DNA of 64,000 nt from an uncultured Prevotella sp. (GTDB taxonomy: Bacteria > Bacteroidota > Bacteroidia > Bacteroidales > Bacteroidaceae). Below, in pieces: positions 1 through 9,338 of the stretch; within the stretch, counting starts at the first letter, position 1; the number at the start of each line of letters is the position of its first letter. The stretch is from contig ONGP01000007.1 in assembly GCA_900317405.1 (NCBI GenBank), forward strand, positions 25,590-89,589, read 5' to 3'. The notes beneath the pieces were generated by a model that saw nothing but the letters and a program-made list of their open reading frames with translations, ran no database searches and was not told the DNA's origin. Both the position numbers and the translations under genes were made by a program.

Positions 1-94
1 CGGGCTCCACTTTTGCCTCCATCATCACATCTAGGATGCCGGCAGTAAAAAGCCCTCTCATTGCGCCACCTTCTAGTACAAGTCCTTTTTTCAT
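1..94 (-). CDS. Patatin-like phospholipase, N-terminal fragment (runs off the window)
   Basis: The reverse strand opens with ATG at 94 and reads 31 codons to the window edge. The peptide contains LVLEGGAMRGLFTAGILD, which matches the oxyanion-hole block (G-G-x-x-R-G) that begins patatin-family lipid acyl hydrolases; the catalytic Ser and Asp would lie outside the window. A TAnnTTTG box sits just upstream of the start codon on the same strand. It is divergent from the gene at 186. The family is recognised from this short block only; substrate and cellular role cannot be judged. Confidence 0.75.
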   Translation of the reverse strand, partial: MKKGLVLEGGAMRGLFTAGILDVMMEAKVEP

Positions 95-99
95 GGGTG

Positions 100-107
100 C
101 AAAGGTA
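100..107 (-). promoter_or_regulatory. Bacteroidetes-type -7 box for the patatin-like gene
   Basis: On the reverse strand this reads TACCTTTG, a full match to the TAnnTTTG -7 element used by the primary sigma factor of Bacteroidetes. It lies only 5 bp before the ATG at 94, so the leader would be extremely short or the true start could be further in. Confidence 0.5.
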
Positions 108-146
108 CGATATTTTTTTTTATTATGGTTAAAAATTACTGATTAT

Positions 147-177
147 TTGGCGTTTTCGCTTTTTCTCCTTACTTTTG
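147..177 (+). promoter_or_regulatory. Bacteroidetes-type promoter for the 186-1181 gene
   Basis: TTG at 147-149 and TACTTTTG at 170-177 are separated by 20 bp, matching the -33/-7 arrangement of this phylum. The position supports ATG 186 as the start and argues against the longer open frame that begins at 36. Confidence 0.65.
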
Positions 178-185
178 CAGTCGTT

Positions 186-1181
186 ATGAAAAAGATAGGA
201 TTGCTTGTTTTCATGCTTCTGGCAGCTATGATGGTTTGGAGTCAGGCCATCTACGATCCTAAGTGCATCACGCTGATGGATGCCCCGCTCGAGGGTACCG
301 ATTCTGCATTTGTTCCAGCACTCAAGGCCATCGGATTTCAGCTGGTTGAGGGCGAAAACGATGATGAAACCTATCACTTTAAGGGCGATTTCTATGGTAT
401 AAAAGATGCCCGACTCGAAGTGTCAGTCAACGACAAGACCAAGATGCTCAGTGAGGCAACTGTAACTTGTGGCCCATATCGCACTCGCGAACTCTACGAG
501 CGCAATCAGAAGTATCTTTTGGGCAAACTGCAACGAGAGTTTGGCAACTTCAAGGCCAAAGGTGATGGTTCGCTTTATGTGCTCACCGATTATGGCTACA
601 TACGCCAAACTATTACTCTACACGAAAATGGTGCTCACTCCATCAGCTACTATTATCTAAACATGTCGCCATATTATAAAGATGTGTCGAACATGGGCTT
701 GAAGGGATTTGTGCAGGAGGTTATCACAGAAAATCCTGTGGCCGAGAATCCCATCGAACATTTCGACGAGATGGGCAAGATAGAATCTCTCGAACTCACA
801 GATCGACAGTATAATCAAGTGGGTTACCTTATTTCGGCCACACTGACTGAAGGAGGCGAGAAAAAGCAGATTACCTACGATTATAACGATGATGGCAACC
901 TTAAGCGCACCATCCAAACCAATATGGTTTCTGGTCTAAAGCTGGTAACCGATTACAAGTGGGACGATGATGGCGAGATGACCCAGCAGAGTCAGAAGGC
1001 ATTCGACAAGGACAACGAGTGCATTATGAGCGTCACGATGAAGTACAACATTGAGGAGCGCGACGACAACGACAACTGGACCAAAAACACACTCCACATC
1101 ACCAACTGGCTAAAAGGACAGCGCGCCCAGACAATGGAAGTTGTCCAGACGCGCACTATCAGTTATTGGGACGAAGACTAA
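186..1181 (+). CDS. Secreted protein of unknown function
   Basis: 331 codons. The start is set at ATG 186 because it follows a good promoter and begins a classical signal peptide (MKKIGLLVFMLLAAMMVWSQA); an in-frame ATG at 36 would place about 50 unrelated residues before it and overlap the promoter. The mature protein is rich in Asp, Thr and Tyr, contains alternating hydrophobic strands in its second half (DYNDDGNLKRTIQTN, DYKWDDDGEM) resembling the short YD-like strands of beta-rich periplasmic proteins, and has no catalytic motif that I recognise. It ends 8 bp before the 3-prime end of ligA, which converges on it. Export is a fair inference; function is unknown. Confidence 0.7.
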   Translation: MKKIGLLVFMLLAAMMVWSQAIYDPKCITLMDAPLEGTDSAFVPALKAIGFQLVEGENDDETYHFKGDFYGIKDARLEVSVNDKTKMLSEATVTCGPYRTRELYERNQKYLLGKLQREFGNFKAKGDGSLYVLTDYGYIRQTITLHENGAHSISYYYLNMSPYYKDVSNMGLKGFVQEVITENPVAENPIEHFDEMGKIESLELTDRQYNQVGYLISATLTEGGEKKQITYDYNDDGNLKRTIQTNMVSGLKLVTDYKWDDDGEMTQQSQKAFDKDNECIMSVTMKYNIEERDDNDNWTKNTLHITNWLKGQRAQTMEVVQTRTISYWDED

Positions 1182-1189
1182 TCCTTGAT

Positions 1190-3220
<2,031 letters not shown>

Positions 3221-3237
3221 TCATTGATTTTTGTGTG

Positions 3238-3245
3238 CAAAAATA
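3238..3245 (-). promoter_or_regulatory. -7 box for ligA
   Basis: The reverse strand reads TATTTTTG, a match to TAnnTTTG, 21 bp before the ligA start. No clear TTTG -33 element is visible at the ideal distance. Confidence 0.45.
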
Positions 3246-3307
3246 CAAAAAAGATTTGAAATCAAAACAATTTTCAATCTTCAATGTTTAATTTTCAATA
3301 AAAATAC

Positions 3308-3315
3308 TACCTTTG
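3308..3315 (+). promoter_or_regulatory. -7 box for the 3324-4659 gene pair
   Basis: TACCTTTG lies 8 bp before ATG 3324, implying a very short leader. It decides the start of the next gene, because the open frame begins at 3231, upstream of this box. Confidence 0.5.
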
Positions 3316-3323
3316 CATCCATT

Positions 3324-3791
3324 ATGTGGATGATGTTTAGTGTGGTGCCGCTGATTTGGCGTGCGGTTCGTCCCAGCAGGGTGGTTGATATGCCCGCTGT
3401 GGTCAACTCTTTCTGGATGCGGAAAGGGTTCGAGGGCCTTACGTTCTTTGGTCACATCCTTACGCCCACACAGGCTGAGGCCGATCTGTTCAGTCGCAAC
3501 AAGGAGATGAAGAATCACGAAATGATCCACCTGCGCCAAGCCCAGTCGTGTGGCGATTCGTGGTTTCGCTTCTACCTATTATATATGTGGTACTGGCTCA
3601 AAGCACTTCCTGCCAATCGCAAGATACGTCACGGAGCCTACCTGCTTAACCCATTCGAGATAGAGGCCTATTGCCACATGAATAATCTCGACTATCTCGC
3701 CACTAACGACGCCACCGAATGGCGCCGATACGCAAAAATGTCAATCAAGGATAGAATTAAAGTATATGAACAAAAAACTCCAGGCGCATAG
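3324..3791 (+). CDS. Small protein with an HExxH motif, possible metallopeptidase-like
   Basis: 155 residues from ATG 3324, chosen because the -7 box at 3308-3315 excludes the earlier in-frame start at 3231. The centre reads NHEMIHLRQAQ, containing HEMIH, which fits the HExxH zinc site of metallopeptidases; a hydrophobic stretch with several aromatic residues (FYLLYMWYWLKAL) follows, and NPFEIEAYCH downstream could give a third ligand. Related short proteins are common in Bacteroidetes and usually remain unnamed. Its last 26 bp overlap the start of the EamA transporter gene, so the two are probably co-translated. Peptidase activity is inference from the motif alone. Confidence 0.6.
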   Translation: MWMMFSVVPLIWRAVRPSRVVDMPAVVNSFWMRKGFEGLTFFGHILTPTQAEADLFSRNKEMKNHEMIHLRQAQSCGDSWFRFYLLYMWYWLKALPANRKIRHGAYLLNPFEIEAYCHMNNLDYLATNDATEWRRYAKMSIKDRIKVYEQKTPGA

Positions 3792-4659
3792 CGCCATCTT
3801 CCTCGCCAACACCATCTTCGGCCTTGGCGTACCTGTAACCAAACTTCTGCTCGACGATTGGGTTACCCCTATGGGCTATATGGCCTCTCGATCATTGGGC
3901 GCCTGCATATTATTCTGGCTGATTGCCGCCTTTTTGCCCAAGGAGCATGTCGAGCGTAAAGACCTGATAACCATACTGTTTGGCGGATTGCTGGGCTTTG
4001 TTATCTCACAAACTCTAACCGCTTGGGCACTCGATTATACCAGTCCCGTTTACTTCTCGCTCATCGCCACACTCACCCCTGTGGCTGTGATGCTTTGCGC
4101 CGCACTCACCATCGGCGAGAAGATTACTCCGATGAAATCACTTGGTGTATTGCTAGGTATCGCTGGCGCCATCCTTATGGTACTGATGAGCCAGTCATTA
4201 GGTTCTGGCAAGAACGATCTGATAGGTATCTCGCTAGCCATCCTGAGTGTACTCACTTGGGCCATCTATCTGATTATCACCCGCAATGTGGCCTCTAAGT
4301 ATTCGCCTGTCACTCAGATGAAGTACGTGTTTCTCATCTCCGCCATCGTTACCGTTCCCATCGCACTGCCAGAACTTTCGGCCAATACTCTATACACCCA
4401 ATCGTGGGGCTGGGATGGAGTGGCCGAGATGGCCTTCATTGTGATAGGTGCCACAGCTCTGGGCTATTTCCTCATCCCCTTTGCGATGAAATACCTTCAG
4501 GCCACCACCGTAAGCATCTATACCAATCTGCAGCCCGTCATCGCCTCGTTCGTAGCTATCATGCTAGGCCAAGACGCCCTGACCTGGGACAAACCCGTAG
4601 CCGGAATTTTAGTACTTTTGAGCGCTTACATTGTAACCGTTGTAACAGCCAAAGAGTAA
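3766..4659 (+). CDS. EamA/DMT-family inner-membrane transporter
   Basis: 297 residues with ten hydrophobic segments arranged as two five-helix halves, the layout of the drug/metabolite transporter superfamily (EamA domains at about 5-140 and 155-295). The first half begins ANTIFGLGVPVTKLLLD and the second TWAIYLIITRN, both typical EamA openings. The family exports amino acids and other small metabolites, but the substrate cannot be told from sequence. The gene overlaps the preceding HExxH gene by 26 bp in a different frame. The start at 3766 gives a normal length and a conventional N-terminus. Confidence 0.88.
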   Translation: MNKKLQAHSAIFLANTIFGLGVPVTKLLLDDWVTPMGYMASRSLGACILFWLIAAFLPKEHVERKDLITILFGGLLGFVISQTLTAWALDYTSPVYFSLIATLTPVAVMLCAALTIGEKITPMKSLGVLLGIAGAILMVLMSQSLGSGKNDLIGISLAILSVLTWAIYLIITRNVASKYSPVTQMKYVFLISAIVTVPIALPELSANTLYTQSWGWDGVAEMAFIVIGATALGYFLIPFAMKYLQATTVSIYTNLQPVIASFVAIMLGQDALTWDKPVAGILVLLSAYIVTVVTAKE

Positions 4660-4697
4660 TTTCTGCAAATAATCTATTACTAACTGTAGTACTATCG

Positions 4698-4746
4698 ACA
4701 TTGTTCCAATGTTTAAGTGAGTTTAAATAATTGGCAGCAATGTTTA
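4698..4746 (+). repeat. Short repeats in the hsp20 upstream region
   Basis: A small inverted repeat (ACATTG, TTC, CAATGT; 4698-4712) and a 9-bp direct repeat CAATGTTTA at 4707-4715 and 4738-4746 lie between the EamA gene and hsp20. The direct copies are 31 bp apart, about three helical turns, which would place both on one face of the DNA. They may be regulator-binding sites; no known operator was recognised. Confidence 0.35.
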
Positions 4747-4761
4747 TCATGGTTTAAAATT

Positions 4762-4816
4762 AGTGCCATTGTGTCCGTAAGAGCGCGACAATTTGGCACT
4801 GGGCATGTATATTGCA
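4762..4816 (+). promoter_or_regulatory. Inverted repeat plus sigma-54-like element upstream of hsp20
   Basis: AGTGCCA (4762-4768) and TGGCACT (4794-4800) form the outer arms of an imperfect 14-bp inverted repeat. Immediately after it, 4801-4816 reads GGGCATG, four bases, TTGCA, with GG and GC at the spacing required for a sigma-54 (-24/-12) promoter and two mismatches to the consensus. No TAnnTTTG box is visible between the EamA gene and hsp20, which sets this promoter apart from the others in the window. Assignment to sigma-54 is a suggestion only. Confidence 0.35.
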
Positions 4817-4887
4817 TTTTAGTAGGTGAGAGCTGAAGCTAAAAGGCGATGGCACTCGTAACATTGTTAAACTAAAAAAGTATAATT

Positions 4888-4894
4888 AGGAGGT
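4888..4894 (+). promoter_or_regulatory. Strong Shine-Dalgarno sequence before hsp20
   Basis: AGGAGGT lies 7 bp before ATG 4902. Such a complete match to anti-Shine-Dalgarno is rare in this window and in Bacteroidetes in general, and suggests unusually efficient initiation of the heat-shock protein. Confidence 0.7.
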
Positions 4895-4901
4895 AAAGAT
4901 T

Positions 4902-5324
4902 ATGTTGCCAGTAATGTCTAAAAACAGTTGGTTTCCAACAGTATTTGACGATTTCTTGAACACTGACTTTTTGCCTCGTGCCAATAGTACAGCACCTGCA
5001 GTCAATGTAAAGGAGAGTGAGAACGACTACACAATGGAACTTGCAGCTCCAGGCATAAAGAAAGAGTATTGTCGTGTAGCCATAAATGATGAGGGTAACC
5101 TCACCGTTGCAATCGAGAACAAGGCCGAACACAAGCATGAGGACAAGCATCATCACTATCTGCGTCGCGAGTTCAGCTACTCTAACTACGAGCAGAGCTA
5201 CACGCTGCCTGATGATGTGGTAAGGGACAAGATTACTGCAAAGGTAGAGGATGGCATACTGACCATCACGATGCCTAAGCACGAACCAAAGGAGAAGGTT
5301 TCAAAAGCTATCGAGGTGTCATAA
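4902..5324 (+). CDS. Small heat-shock protein, Hsp20/alpha-crystallin family
   Basis: 140 residues, the usual size. The alpha-crystallin domain covers about 25-135: it starts with PAVNVKESENDYTMELAAPG, continues through the central strands, and ends with KVEDGILTITMPK, the diagnostic A-x-x-x-D/N-G-V/I-L block. A C-terminal lysine-rich tail follows; the classical IxI anchor is not obvious. The family acts as ATP-independent holdase oligomers in the cytoplasm. It is a single-gene unit with a strong ribosome-binding site, an unusual upstream region and a terminator shared with pheS. Confidence 0.95.
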   Translation: MLPVMSKNSWFPTVFDDFLNTDFLPRANSTAPAVNVKESENDYTMELAAPGIKKEYCRVAINDEGNLTVAIENKAEHKHEDKHHHYLRREFSYSNYEQSYTLPDDVVRDKITAKVEDGILTITMPKHEPKEKVSKAIEVS

Positions 5325-5351
5325 ACTGATGACATTATAGCTTATAAGAAC

Positions 5352-5384
5352 ATTAAAGCCCCACCGAATTGGTGAGGCTTTAAT
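5352..5384. terminator. Bidirectional terminator between hsp20 and pheS
   Basis: ATTAAAGCC... and ...GGCTTTAAT form a stem of about 14 bp (one mismatch) around a GAATT loop, flanked by A and T runs. It lies between two convergent genes and can serve both. Confidence 0.8.
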
Positions 5385-5388
5385 TATA

Positions 5389-6447
5389 TTAGTTTGCTGA
5401 TTCAAATTCTTCGAGGAATCGAGTGTCGTTCTCAGAAAACATACGGAGGTCGCTTACGCGATACTTCAGGTTGGTGATACGCTCAACACCCATACCGAAG
5501 GCGTAACCTGTGTACTCCTTAGAGTCGATGCCGCAGAGTTCGAGTACGTTTGGATCAACCATTCCGCAACCCAGGATCTCTACCCAACCAGTGTGCTTGC
5601 AGAATCCGCAGCCCTCGCCGCCACAGATGAAGCAAGAGATATCCATCTCGGCACTAGGCTCTGTGAATGGGAAATATGATGGGCGCAGACGAATCTTGGT
5701 ATCGGCACCAAACATCTCTTTGGCAAACGACAGCAGAACCTGCTTAAGATCAGTGAACGATACGTTCTTGTCGATATACAGTCCCTCTACCTGATGGAAG
5801 AAGCAGTGTGCGCGGGCAGTGATGGCCTCATTACGATATACGCGACCTGGACAGATTACGCGGATAGGAGAGGTAAGCTTACCGTTCTCGTCGTGCATAC
5901 GCTCCATGATGCGGGCCTGTACACTAGATGTGTGCGAACGCAGAAGGATGTTCTTGGTTACATCGTTGGGATGCTGTGACACGAAGAATGTGTCCTGCAT
6001 GTCGCGGGCGGGGTGATCGGCGGCAAAGTTCATCTTGGTGAAGATGTGGTTGTCGTCCTCAACCTCAGGACCATCGGCCAGCACAAAGCCCATACGCGAG
6101 AAAATGTCGATAATCTCGTTGGTAACGATGGTGAGCGGATGGCGTGTACCCAGCAGGATAGGGTATGGGGTACGAGTAAGGTCGAGTGTTTCATCGCCCG
6201 ACTCCTGAGTCTCGCACTCCTCGCGCAACTGGTTAATGCGCTCGGTGGCTAGAGTCTTCAGTTCGTTAATCTTCATGCCGACAGTTTTTTTCTGGTCGGC
6301 AGCTACCTCGCGGAAGTCGTTCATCAGGGCTGTAATCTCACCCTTCTTGCTCAGATATTTCAGTCGGAGCTGCTCAACTTCCTCAGCGTTTTTAGCGCTC
6401 AAATTCTGTACTTCTTTCAGAAGTTCGTCTATCTTATCAAGTATCAT
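5389..6447 (-). CDS. pheS: Phenylalanine-tRNA ligase alpha subunit
   Basis: 352 residues. The protein charges tRNA-Phe as an alpha2-beta2 enzyme with PheT. The N-terminal coiled coil (about 1-90) is followed by the class II catalytic core: RHPLTIVTNEIIDIF, the motif 2 region around RVYRNEAITARAHCFFHQVEGL, FTEPSAEMDISCFICGG, and motif 3 GMGVERITNLKY near the end. A four-cysteine insert (CFICGGEGCGFCKHTGW) is typical of many bacterial PheS. pheT is not adjacent, as is common in Bacteroidetes. The gene has its own promoter and converges on hsp20. Confidence 0.97.
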   Translation of the reverse strand: MILDKIDELLKEVQNLSAKNAEEVEQLRLKYLSKKGEITALMNDFREVAADQKKTVGMKINELKTLATERINQLREECETQESGDETLDLTRTPYPILLGTRHPLTIVTNEIIDIFSRMGFVLADGPEVEDDNHIFTKMNFAADHPARDMQDTFFVSQHPNDVTKNILLRSHTSSVQARIMERMHDENGKLTSPIRVICPGRVYRNEAITARAHCFFHQVEGLYIDKNVSFTDLKQVLLSFAKEMFGADTKIRLRPSYFPFTEPSAEMDISCFICGGEGCGFCKHTGWVEILGCGMVDPNVLELCGIDSKEYTGYAFGMGVERITNLKYRVSDLRMFSENDTRFLEEFESAN

Positions 6448-6474
6448 AAACTATAAAAATTGCAATTTTGCGTG

Positions 6475-6482
6475 CAAAGGTA
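6475..6482 (-). promoter_or_regulatory. -7 box for pheS
   Basis: The reverse strand reads TACCTTTG, 27 bp upstream of the pheS start. It lies back to back with the forward box at 6497. Confidence 0.55.
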
Positions 6483-6496
6483 CTGAGAATATTTTG

Positions 6497-6504
6497 TACC
6501 TTTG
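6497..6504 (+). promoter_or_regulatory. -7 box for the 6552-9171 operon
   Basis: TACCTTTG, 47 bp before ATG 6552. Together with the pheS box it forms a compact divergent promoter pair of about 30 bp. Confidence 0.55.
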
Positions 6505-6551
6505 CCAAAATTTTGAGAGAAATTATAAAGATTAGGTACTACATTGAGTAG

Positions 6552-7391
6552 ATGAAAAGGTTTATTTTAGCAATTTTTGCATTTGTGCTGATTATGTTCT
6601 CGTGTACGGGTAACAAGGCTAATCAGACAGAAGAAGTGCCAGCCGACAGTGTGGCTGACTCTATCGACACCACGGATGTTGACTCGATGGAGCTTCTGAT
6701 AACAGAGACTCCAATGCCAAGAGCTGCTGATGCCATGTTCGACGATTTTCTGTTTAATTTCCTGGCCAACAAGAAGTTGCAGAAAGAGCGCGTGATTTTC
6801 CCACTGCGAGTGACTGAAAACGGTACCATCACCAAGATCGAGAAGGACGACTGGCAGATGGAGCACCTGTTTATGCGTCAGGGTTACTACACACTGCTGT
6901 TTAATAGCGACAAGCAGATGCAGCTGATGAAGGACACTGCTGTGAACGAGGCTGTGGTAGAGAAGATTTTGCTAGCCAAGAATCAGATTAAGAACTACTT
7001 CTTCCAGCGCATTAAGGGTGCATGGCTGCTCCGTGAAATCAAGGTTACCTCTATACAGAGTGATGCCAACGCATCGTTCCTGGCATTCTATCAGCGATTT
7101 GTAAACGATACAGCCTTCCAGGTAAAGAGCATCAGTGAGACGGTAGACTTTGTAGGTCCTGATCCTGATGACGATTTCAACATGATGGAAGGTGTGATTA
7201 CACCAGATACATGGGAAGCTTTCGCACCCACATTGCCCCACAAGACACTCTACAACATTATCTATGGCAAGCCTCAGGAGGAGGGAAATCAGAAGATTTA
7301 TCTGCTGAGAGGTGTGGCCAACGGACTTGAGATGGAGCTGCGATTCAAGAAAGAAGGTGGCAGATGGATGCTGAAGAAACTGATGACGTAA
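6552..7391 (+). CDS. DUF4348-type lipoprotein
   Basis: 279 residues. The N-terminus is a lipoprotein signal peptide with lipobox LIMFSC, cleavage before Cys18, followed by an acidic linker. From about residue 60 the sequence FDDFLFNFLANKKLQKERVI and the blocks that follow fit my recollection of the Bacteroidetes DUF4348 family, predicted to be alpha/beta proteins of the NTF2-like kind. Function is unknown. It heads a three-gene unit with murB and a metallo-beta-lactamase-fold gene; it ends 20 bp before the probable murB start, so co-transcription is likely, which may hint at an envelope role. Confidence 0.75.
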   Translation: MKRFILAIFAFVLIMFSCTGNKANQTEEVPADSVADSIDTTDVDSMELLITETPMPRAADAMFDDFLFNFLANKKLQKERVIFPLRVTENGTITKIEKDDWQMEHLFMRQGYYTLLFNSDKQMQLMKDTAVNEAVVEKILLAKNQIKNYFFQRIKGAWLLREIKVTSIQSDANASFLAFYQRFVNDTAFQVKSISETVDFVGPDPDDDFNMMEGVITPDTWEAFAPTLPHKTLYNIIYGKPQEEGNQKIYLLRGVANGLEMELRFKKEGGRWMLKKLMT

Positions 7392-7411
7392 TACGAATTG
7401 AGATTTTAGAA

Positions 7412-8413
7412 GTGAGAATTGAGAAGGATTATAGTCTGAAACAGCATAACACATTTGGCATAGATGCCAAGTGTGCTCAGTTTGTGGAGTATAGCAGTGA
7501 GACTGAGGCTAAGGAGGTGGCCGAACTGCTACGTACCTCGCGCGTACCTTATATAATAATAGGTGGTGGTAGCAATCTGCTACTTACTCGCGACTATGAG
7601 GGCACGGTGGTTCACTCTGCCTGCAAGGGAATACGATGCGATGGCGATCGTTTGATATGTGGTAGCGGCGAGGTGTTCGACGATGTTGTGGCCCAGAGCA
7701 TAAATATGGGGCTATATGGAGCCGAAAATCTGTCGCTTATTCCAGGCGACGTGGGCGCAAGTGCTGTCCAGAACATTGGTGCATACGGTGCTGAGGCTAA
7801 GGATCTGATTCGCTCTATCCGTGCGATAGAGATAGAAACAGGCAATGTTTGCATCATCGAGAATGCTGATTGCGAATATGGCTATCGCCAGAGCCGATTC
7901 AAGAAGGATTGGAAGAATAAGTATCTCATACTGAGTGTGGAGTATCAGTTCTCTGAGGTTTTCAAGCCCCGTCTGGACTATGGTAATATTCGTTCTGAAT
8001 TAGAAAAGGAAGGCATCTGCGATCCTACGGCCCAACAGCTTCGTGAAACGATAATCCGCATCCGCGAGGCAAAACTTCCCGATCCAAAGGTGCTGGGCAA
8101 TGCTGGTAGTTTCTTTATGAACCCAATTGTGCCTAGCGCAAAATACAATGAGCTTGCCGCCCAATACGAGGGTATGCCTCACTATGATATCGATTCTGCC
8201 AGCGTGAAGATACCTGCAGGATGGATGATAGACCAATGCGGCTGGAAAGGTAAGAGCATGGGTAGGGCAGGAGTGCACGATAAACAGGCACTTGTGCTGG
8301 TGAATCGTGGTGGCGCTACAGGTCAGGAGGTTGTGGCACTTTGCCAGCAGATTCAGGCCGATGTGAAAAAGAAGTTTGGTATCGACATATATCCGGAGGT
8401 TAACGTGATATGA
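7412..8413 (+). CDS. murB: UDP-N-acetylenolpyruvoylglucosamine reductase MurB
   Basis: 333 residues from GTG 7412. This start gives VRIEKDYSLKQHNTFGI, the usual MurB opening; the ATG at 7364 would overlap the preceding gene and add 16 atypical residues. MurB reduces UDP-GlcNAc-enolpyruvate to UDP-MurNAc with NADPH and FAD in peptidoglycan synthesis. FAD-binding motifs GGGSNLL and PGDVGASAVQNIGAYG are visible, as are the catalytic Ser in GNAGSFFMNP and the C-terminal Glu in YPEVNVI. The layout is that of type I MurB. The stop overlaps the next ATG by 4 bp. Confidence 0.96.
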   Translation: MRIEKDYSLKQHNTFGIDAKCAQFVEYSSETEAKEVAELLRTSRVPYIIIGGGSNLLLTRDYEGTVVHSACKGIRCDGDRLICGSGEVFDDVVAQSINMGLYGAENLSLIPGDVGASAVQNIGAYGAEAKDLIRSIRAIEIETGNVCIIENADCEYGYRQSRFKKDWKNKYLILSVEYQFSEVFKPRLDYGNIRSELEKEGICDPTAQQLRETIIRIREAKLPDPKVLGNAGSFFMNPIVPSAKYNELAAQYEGMPHYDIDSASVKIPAGWMIDQCGWKGKSMGRAGVHDKQALVLVNRGGATGQEVVALCQQIQADVKKKFGIDIYPEVNVI

Positions 8414-9171
8414 AACTAACTTTTCTTGGTACTGGAACATCGTGTGGAGTACCCGTTATAGGGTGCCAATGCAAGGTTTGTCAAAGCACAGATCCTAAAG
8501 ACAAACGTACCCGCTGTTCGGCACTGGTAGAAACAGACTCGACCCGCATATTGATAGATTGTGGACCAGACTTTCGACAGCAGATATTACCACAGCCTTT
8601 CCGCAAGATTGATGGTATACTGATAACCCACTCGCACTATGACCACATGGGCGGAATGGACGACATACGTCCGTACTGCCAGTTTGGAGCAATAAACGTA
8701 TATGCCGATACGATAGCCAAGCAGTCGATGCTGCAGATGCTACCGTATTGTTTTGCTGAGAATCGCTATCCAGGTGTGCCTGCGATAGGATTGCACGAGA
8801 TTCATCCCCATCAGCCAATGCAGATAGGGGATATGGAGGTGATGCCTATCCAGGTGATGCATGGCAAACTGCCCATCTTGGGATTCAGGATAGGCAAACT
8901 TACCTATATCACTGATATGAAGACTATTGATGATGGCGAACTGAAGTATATCGAGGGCACAGAACTGCTGGTAGTTAATGCTCTGAGATTCGACAAACCT
9001 CATCACTCGCACCAGTTGATGGACGATGCGATAGCCTTTGCCCGCAGGGTGGGAGCAAAGAATACTCTCATTATCCATGTATGCCACGATGTAGGCTTGC
9101 ACGAGGAGGTAAATAAGCGTCTGCCAGAGGGTATCTCGCTGGCATATGATGGACAGGAAATATATCTATAA
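8410..9171 (+). CDS. Metallo-beta-lactamase-fold hydrolase, PhnP-like
   Basis: 253 residues, translationally coupled to murB through ATGA. It starts LGTGTSCGVPVIGCQCKVC, with the G-C-x-C-x-x-C zinc site seen in PhnP-type enzymes, then has the di-metal motif THSHYDHMGG, a later His (VMHGKLPILGF), the Asp in TYITDMKTI and a terminal IIHVCHD. PhnP hydrolyses cyclic phosphodiesters in phosphonate breakdown, but no phosphonate genes are here, so the substrate is open. Metal-dependent phosphodiesterase activity is a reasonable inference; the pathway is unknown. Confidence 0.85.
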   Translation: MKLTFLGTGTSCGVPVIGCQCKVCQSTDPKDKRTRCSALVETDSTRILIDCGPDFRQQILPQPFRKIDGILITHSHYDHMGGMDDIRPYCQFGAINVYADTIAKQSMLQMLPYCFAENRYPGVPAIGLHEIHPHQPMQIGDMEVMPIQVMHGKLPILGFRIGKLTYITDMKTIDDGELKYIEGTELLVVNALRFDKPHHSHQLMDDAIAFARRVGAKNTLIIHVCHDVGLHEEVNKRLPEGISLAYDGQEIYL

Positions 9172-9235
9172 TTTGTAAAACATACGGTCTAGAACCTTAA
9201 AATAGGTTAATTTGAGTCGATATTTTAGGGATTTT

Positions 9236-9266
9236 TTTGTTGAAATCGAAAAATGTCGTACCTTTG
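9236..9266 (+). promoter_or_regulatory. Promoter of the candidate small RNA
   Basis: TTTG at 9236-9239 and TACCTTTG at 9259-9266 are 19 bp apart, an excellent match. No open reading frame follows on this strand before the terminator at 9312. Confidence 0.65.
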
Positions 9267-9271
9267 CACCG

Positions 9272-9338
9272 TGTGTTTTTCATAGTATTAGATTTAAGGT
9301 TAACAAAGGTTGGGTCACAGCGGTGACCCTTTTTTTAT
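9272..9338 (+). ncRNA. Candidate small RNA (promoter-to-terminator unit of about 67 nt)
   Basis: A strong promoter (9236-9266) is followed within 50 bp by an intrinsic terminator (hairpin 9312-9329 and a T run), with no coding frame between. The body contains TTAGATTTAAGGTTAACAAA. From memory, this resembles a recurrent Bacteroidales element with the same promoter-short-body-terminator plan, such as the Rfam Bacteroidales-1 motif, but this could not be checked. The start is set 6 bp after the -7 box. It lies between the MBL gene and the 3-prime end of the opposite-strand YtxH operon; its T run overlaps the last codon there. Confidence 0.5.
9312..9336 (+). terminator. Intrinsic terminator of the candidate small RNA
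   Basis: GGGTCAC (9312-9318), loop AGCG, GTGACCC (9323-9329), then seven T. A perfect 7-bp stem. It may also stop read-through from murB and the MBL gene. Confidence 0.85.

Noticed and set aside
36-185. Upstream in-frame extension of the first forward gene
   Set aside because: It precedes the promoter and signal peptide; ATG 186 fits far better.
4762-4800. CIRCE element upstream of hsp20
   Set aside because: The repeat AGTGCCA/TGGCACT differs from TTAGCACTC-N9-GAGTGCTAA in sequence and spacing.
4795-4816. Sigma-54 site using TGGCAC at 4794
   Set aside because: That copy is 12 bp from TTGCA, too far; only the GG at 4802-4803 has the right spacing.
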